Made by a program: the position numbers and the translations under genes
In this document: in pieces, positions 22,895 to 25,438 of the stretch
Numbering within the stretch: position 1 is the stretch's first letter
Layout of the letters: each line of letters begins with the position of its first letter
Source: CAYHWW01 sp964360145
Lineage (GTDB): Bacteria; Bdellovibrionota; UBA1018; CAYHWW01
Direction: 5' to 3'
DNA: 25,438 bases
Assembly: GCA_964360145.1 (NCBI GenBank)
Contig: CAYHWW010000031.1
Location: 1-25,438, forward strand
The notes under the pieces: model-generated
What the model was told of the DNA's origin: nothing
Databases searched by the model: none
Seen by the model: only the letters and a program-made list of their open reading frames with translations

Positions 22895-24354
22895 TCTTTG
22901 GACTCCTCACCGTCATCGCCTGTGTCCATGCCGTACTTGGCAAGACGATAGCGAAAACTTCTAAAAGAGATGCCCAGGAGGCGGGCCGCCTCTTTTTTCA
23001 CTCCCTTTGCTCTGTCCATAGACTTTAAAAGGTAGAACCTCTCGATCTCGCCCACACGAGCCTCCAAGTCAACGGGCCCTGCCTGGAAGGGGTCCTCTGC
23101 TTGGGGAACTGAGGATGCGGCGGTCACGATACCTGTGGTGGCTAACGAAGGGATGCTGACCCCTGGCGCTTTGCGTTTCTTGAGATGGGGCGGCAGGCTC
23201 TCAACAGTGATTTCCGCATGGCCCTCCAGGGCGACGGCTCGCTCCAGAATATTCTGCAACTCACGAATGTTGCCTGGAAACTCATATTCTTTCAGAATAT
23301 CCATGGCGGCGGGGGCCACGCGGGTGATGTTCTTGCCCATGCCAAGACTGAACTTGGTGAGAAAGTGTTCTACCAACTGAGGCACATCCTCTTTGCGTTC
23401 GCGCAATGCGGGGGTTTGGATGTTGATGACATTCAGGCGATAATAGAGATCCTCACGGAACTCACCCTTGGCCACCATTTCTTCAAGGTTGCGGTTGGTG
23501 GCTGAGATGACTCGCACATCAACCTTGGTACTCTCGGTACCACCCACGGGGCGGAAGGACCGATCTTGCAGCACTCGCAGGAGCTTAACCTGAATGCCGG
23601 GCGGCAACTCGCCTACCTCATCAAGAAAAATACTGCCACCATCAGCCACCTGGAAGAGGCCCTCTTTGTCTGCCACAGCCCCCGTGAAAGAACCCCTCTT
23701 ATGGCCAAACATTTCGCTCTCCATGAGGGTTTCAGGGATGGCCCCGCAGTTCACCGTCACAAAGGGCTTGGAGCGCAGGGTACCGGAGTAGTGAAGAGCC
23801 CTTGCGATGAGCTCTTTGCCCGTGCCGGACTCACCGGTGACCAGCACGTTTGATTTAGTTTGGCCCACGCGATCGATGAGACTCTGGAGGTCCTTCATGG
23901 CCTTGGATGTGCCCACCATGCTCTCCACGGAAAACTGTTTTTTTGCCTCTTTTTTCAGCGTCTGGTTCTCTTTGTGTAGAGCAGCGTCGCTCAATGCCCG
24001 CCCAATGAGAAGATTGAGCTCCTCAAGCTTGAAGGGCTTGGTGAGATAATGAAATGCCCCAAGCTTCATGGCCTCCACGGCCATGTCCGTGGACCCGAAA
24101 GCAGTCATGATGAGCACCGGCGGGCGTTCGGGCACGGTTTTCGCCCGAGCTAAAATATCGAGCCCGGAACCATCCGGGAGCTTAACGTCCGTGAGTACGA
24201 TGTCTATGCCGCCCTTCTCCAGCTCACTCAAACCACTTTTGAGAGTGGCGGAAAAACGGGCTTTATGCCCCGTTCTCTTCAATGCCACTTCAAGCATTTC
24301 CCGAAGGCTGGACTCATCTTCAACAACCAGTATCGTAGTCCCGCTCTTATCCAT
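22891..24354 (-). CDS. pilR: Sigma-54-dependent response regulator PilR
   Basis: 487 residues in NtrC layout. The receiver domain (about 7-120) has acidic D12/E13-type residues, the phosphoacceptor D56 (IVLTDVKLPDGSG) and K106 (TKPF). The AAA+ domain (about 143-385) has Walker A GESGTGKE at 174-181, the sigma-54 contact loop GSFTGA at 221-226 and Walker B SIFLDE at 241-246. GSFTGA is a common variant of GAFTGA. A Fis-type helix-turn-helix ends the protein (KKEAARLLGISFRSFRYRL). It is the partner of PilS, 3 nt upstream, and normally drives pilA transcription. No pilA gene and no convincing -24/-12 promoter were noticed in the window. Confidence 0.94.
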   Translation of the reverse strand: MDKSGTTILVVEDESSLREMLEVALKRTGHKARFSATLKSGLSELEKGGIDIVLTDVKLPDGSGLDILARAKTVPERPPVLIMTAFGSTDMAVEAMKLGAFHYLTKPFKLEELNLLIGRALSDAALHKENQTLKKEAKKQFSVESMVGTSKAMKDLQSLIDRVGQTKSNVLVTGESGTGKELIARALHYSGTLRSKPFVTVNCGAIPETLMESEMFGHKRGSFTGAVADKEGLFQVADGGSIFLDEVGELPPGIQVKLLRVLQDRSFRPVGGTESTKVDVRVISATNRNLEEMVAKGEFREDLYYRLNVINIQTPALRERKEDVPQLVEHFLTKFSLGMGKNITRVAPAAMDILKEYEFPGNIRELQNILERAVALEGHAEITVESLPPHLKKRKAPGVSIPSLATTGIVTAASSVPQAEDPFQAGPVDLEARVGEIERFYLLKSMDRAKGVKKEAARLLGISFRSFRYRLAKYGMDTGDDGEESKE

Positions 24355-24357
24355 TGC

Positions 24358-25438
24358 TTACGCTCCTACCGGAATACGAACCCGCAGCGTGGTACCACCC
24401 ATCTCCGGCGTGCTCTCCAAGTCTATGCGACCATCGTGGTCCTTGATGATTTTGTACACTCGCGCCAAGCCAAGACCTGTGCCGTAAGTTTTTGTGGTGA
24501 AAAAAGGATCGAAGATGCGCCCCTTGAATTCCTTGGGTATGCCGGGCCCATTATCAGACACCAGCACCTCGATCTCGTGGGGTCTGCGCTGCAGAGAAAT
24601 CTTAATACGCTTTTTATGGCCCTTAAGATCCCGCGGCTTCATGTCTGACAAGGCCTGGAAGGCATTGAGGAGGATATTGGTGAAGACCTCTATCAATTGC
24701 TCCTGGTTAGAGAGGGCCTCGGTCTGCCCCGCGGAAGCGTCATTGACACTGAAATCAATAACTACATCCGCGCTGGGGAACTCGGGCCTGGCGCGGAGAT
24801 TTTCGACACACTGCTCGATAACATGGGCCACGTTGCAGCGCTGCTTGTCAACGGGCTCGGAGCGTGCGAAACGCAGCAATTGACCAACCAATAAGTCCAC
24901 GCGCTCCGTCTCGCGAATGATGAGCTGCAAGAGCCTTTGCTGCTCCTGCTGAGGCGCCCCCTCGCCCTGAAGGAGCTGTACAGCGCCTGAGATGGAGGCG
25001 ATGGGGTTGCGAATCTCGTGGGCTAGGCTTGCCGCGAGGGAACCCACGCTGGCCAGGTGCTCATTCTGCTTCACCTGTTCTTCGAGGTCTAATATCTCCG
25101 TGAGATCGCGAAAGAGGTACATCGTGGCATCTTCGGGCAGTAACACGCGAGACACCAAAAAACGTCTCATCTCACCCTTGATTTGCACTTCTCGGACTTC
25201 TGGCGCATGTACATCAGCGAAAGCGGGGAACAGATCCGTGAGCTGCTGGCCCGCCGCATTTCCCTCCAAGTGCATCATGCTCCGCGCGGCACGGTTGATG
25301 CGGATCACGCGCCCCTTGGCGTTAAGACCCACAAGCCCCGCATCGAGGGAGTCCACGATGTCATCACTGAGTTTTTCCAAACGACCGATGCGAGCCCGGT
25401 TGCGCTTGAGTTCATCGACTAGCTGCCCTGTCAGAAGG
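24358..25438 (-). CDS. pilS: Sensor histidine kinase PilS (5' end outside window)
   Basis: At least 360 residues. The frame is open to the window edge, so the start and any N-terminal membrane helices lie beyond 25438. An in-frame TTG at 25380 is probably internal. A PAS domain (from LSDDIVDSLDAGLVGLN to about 100 residues later) is followed by HisKA with the phosphoacceptor H in SLAHEIRNP, then HATPase_c: the N-box FTNILLNAFQAL, the G1 box DNGPGIP, the F-box FFTTKTYG and the G2 box TGLGLA. All catalytic boxes are intact. It phosphorylates PilR. In Pseudomonas, PilS senses pilin in the membrane, which is of interest given the absence of pilA beside it. Confidence 0.92.
   Translation of the reverse strand, partial: LLTGQLVDELKRNRARIGRLEKLSDDIVDSLDAGLVGLNAKGRVIRINRAARSMMHLEGNAAGQQLTDLFPAFADVHAPEVREVQIKGEMRRFLVSRVLLPEDATMYLFRDLTEILDLEEQVKQNEHLASVGSLAASLAHEIRNPIASISGAVQLLQGEGAPQQEQQRLLQLIIRETERVDLLVGQLLRFARSEPVDKQRCNVAHVIEQCVENLRARPEFPSADVVIDFSVNDASAGQTEALSNQEQLIEVFTNILLNAFQALSDMKPRDLKGHKKRIKISLQRRPHEIEVLVSDNGPGIPKEFKGRIFDPFFTTKTYGTGLGLARVYKIIKDHDGRIDLESTPEMGGTTLRVRIPVGA

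Noticed and set aside
1..25438. tRNA, rRNA, integrases, transposases, phage genes, defence systems or secondary-metabolite genes
   Set aside because: I saw none. Every substantial minus-strand frame is accounted for by housekeeping, envelope or pilus genes, and no plus-strand frame has a recognisable product.

Overview
Every gene I can support in this window lies on the minus strand, so the biological order runs from high to low coordinates. The gene set and order point to a Gram-negative bacterium of the former Deltaproteobacteria, of the Myxococcota or Bdellovibrionota kind. The main reason is the order pilS-pilR-pilG-pilH-pilI-pilD-pilM-pilN-pilO-pilP-pilQ, which is the Myxococcus type, where pilH and pilI are ABC-transporter genes and not the chemotaxis-like genes of Pseudomonas. 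An EF-P/AccB/AccC block and a large Omp85/TamB pair also fit. The assignment rests on synteny and protein motifs only.

Layout in transcription order. (1) 25438-18958: PilS (cut by the window edge), PilR, PilG, PilH, PilI and PilD, nearly all joined by 4-nt or 1-nt overlaps, then a GspH/FimT-like pseudopilin relative. (2) 18915-13625: PilM, PilN, PilO, PilP, PilQ and a small TPR protein, i.e. the inner-membrane platform, alignment complex and secretin of the type IV pilus. (3) 13624-13503: a 122-nt gap holding a 66-bp palindromic repeat element and a possible efp promoter. (4) 13502-2632: EF-P, AccB, AccC, a TPR protein, TamB, a TamA/BamA-like Omp85 protein with six POTRA-like units, then L13 and S9, closed by a strong intrinsic terminator at 2561-2600. 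(5) 2500-374: a DUF1704/QEGLA predicted metallopeptidase (MATCAP-like HExxxH) and a secreted parvulin prolyl isomerase. (6) 376-1: no gene, but two more copies of the repeat element in inverted orientation.

How the genes fit together: PilS/PilR normally sense and switch pilin transcription, PilD processes prepilins, PilM-P join the cytoplasmic platform to the PilQ secretin, and PilGHI is an ABC system needed for piliation in Myxococcus. The major pilin gene pilA, expected between pilR and pilG, is absent: the two genes overlap by 4 nt. The second block mixes translation (EF-P, L13, S9), fatty-acid initiation (AccBC) and outer-membrane biogenesis (TamB/TamA, parvulin).

The most unusual signal is the modular, nested-hairpin repeat family at 1-80, 125-376 and 13545-13610. 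The copies share an 18-bp outer clamp and terminal TAGGC/GCCTA, differ by insertion of hairpin modules in the loop, and show paired base changes that keep the stems. One copy supplies the stop codon of the parvulin gene. A second recurring theme is perfect or near-perfect hairpins directly before start codons, most strikingly a 9-bp stem that joins the tamA stop codon to the rplM start codon.
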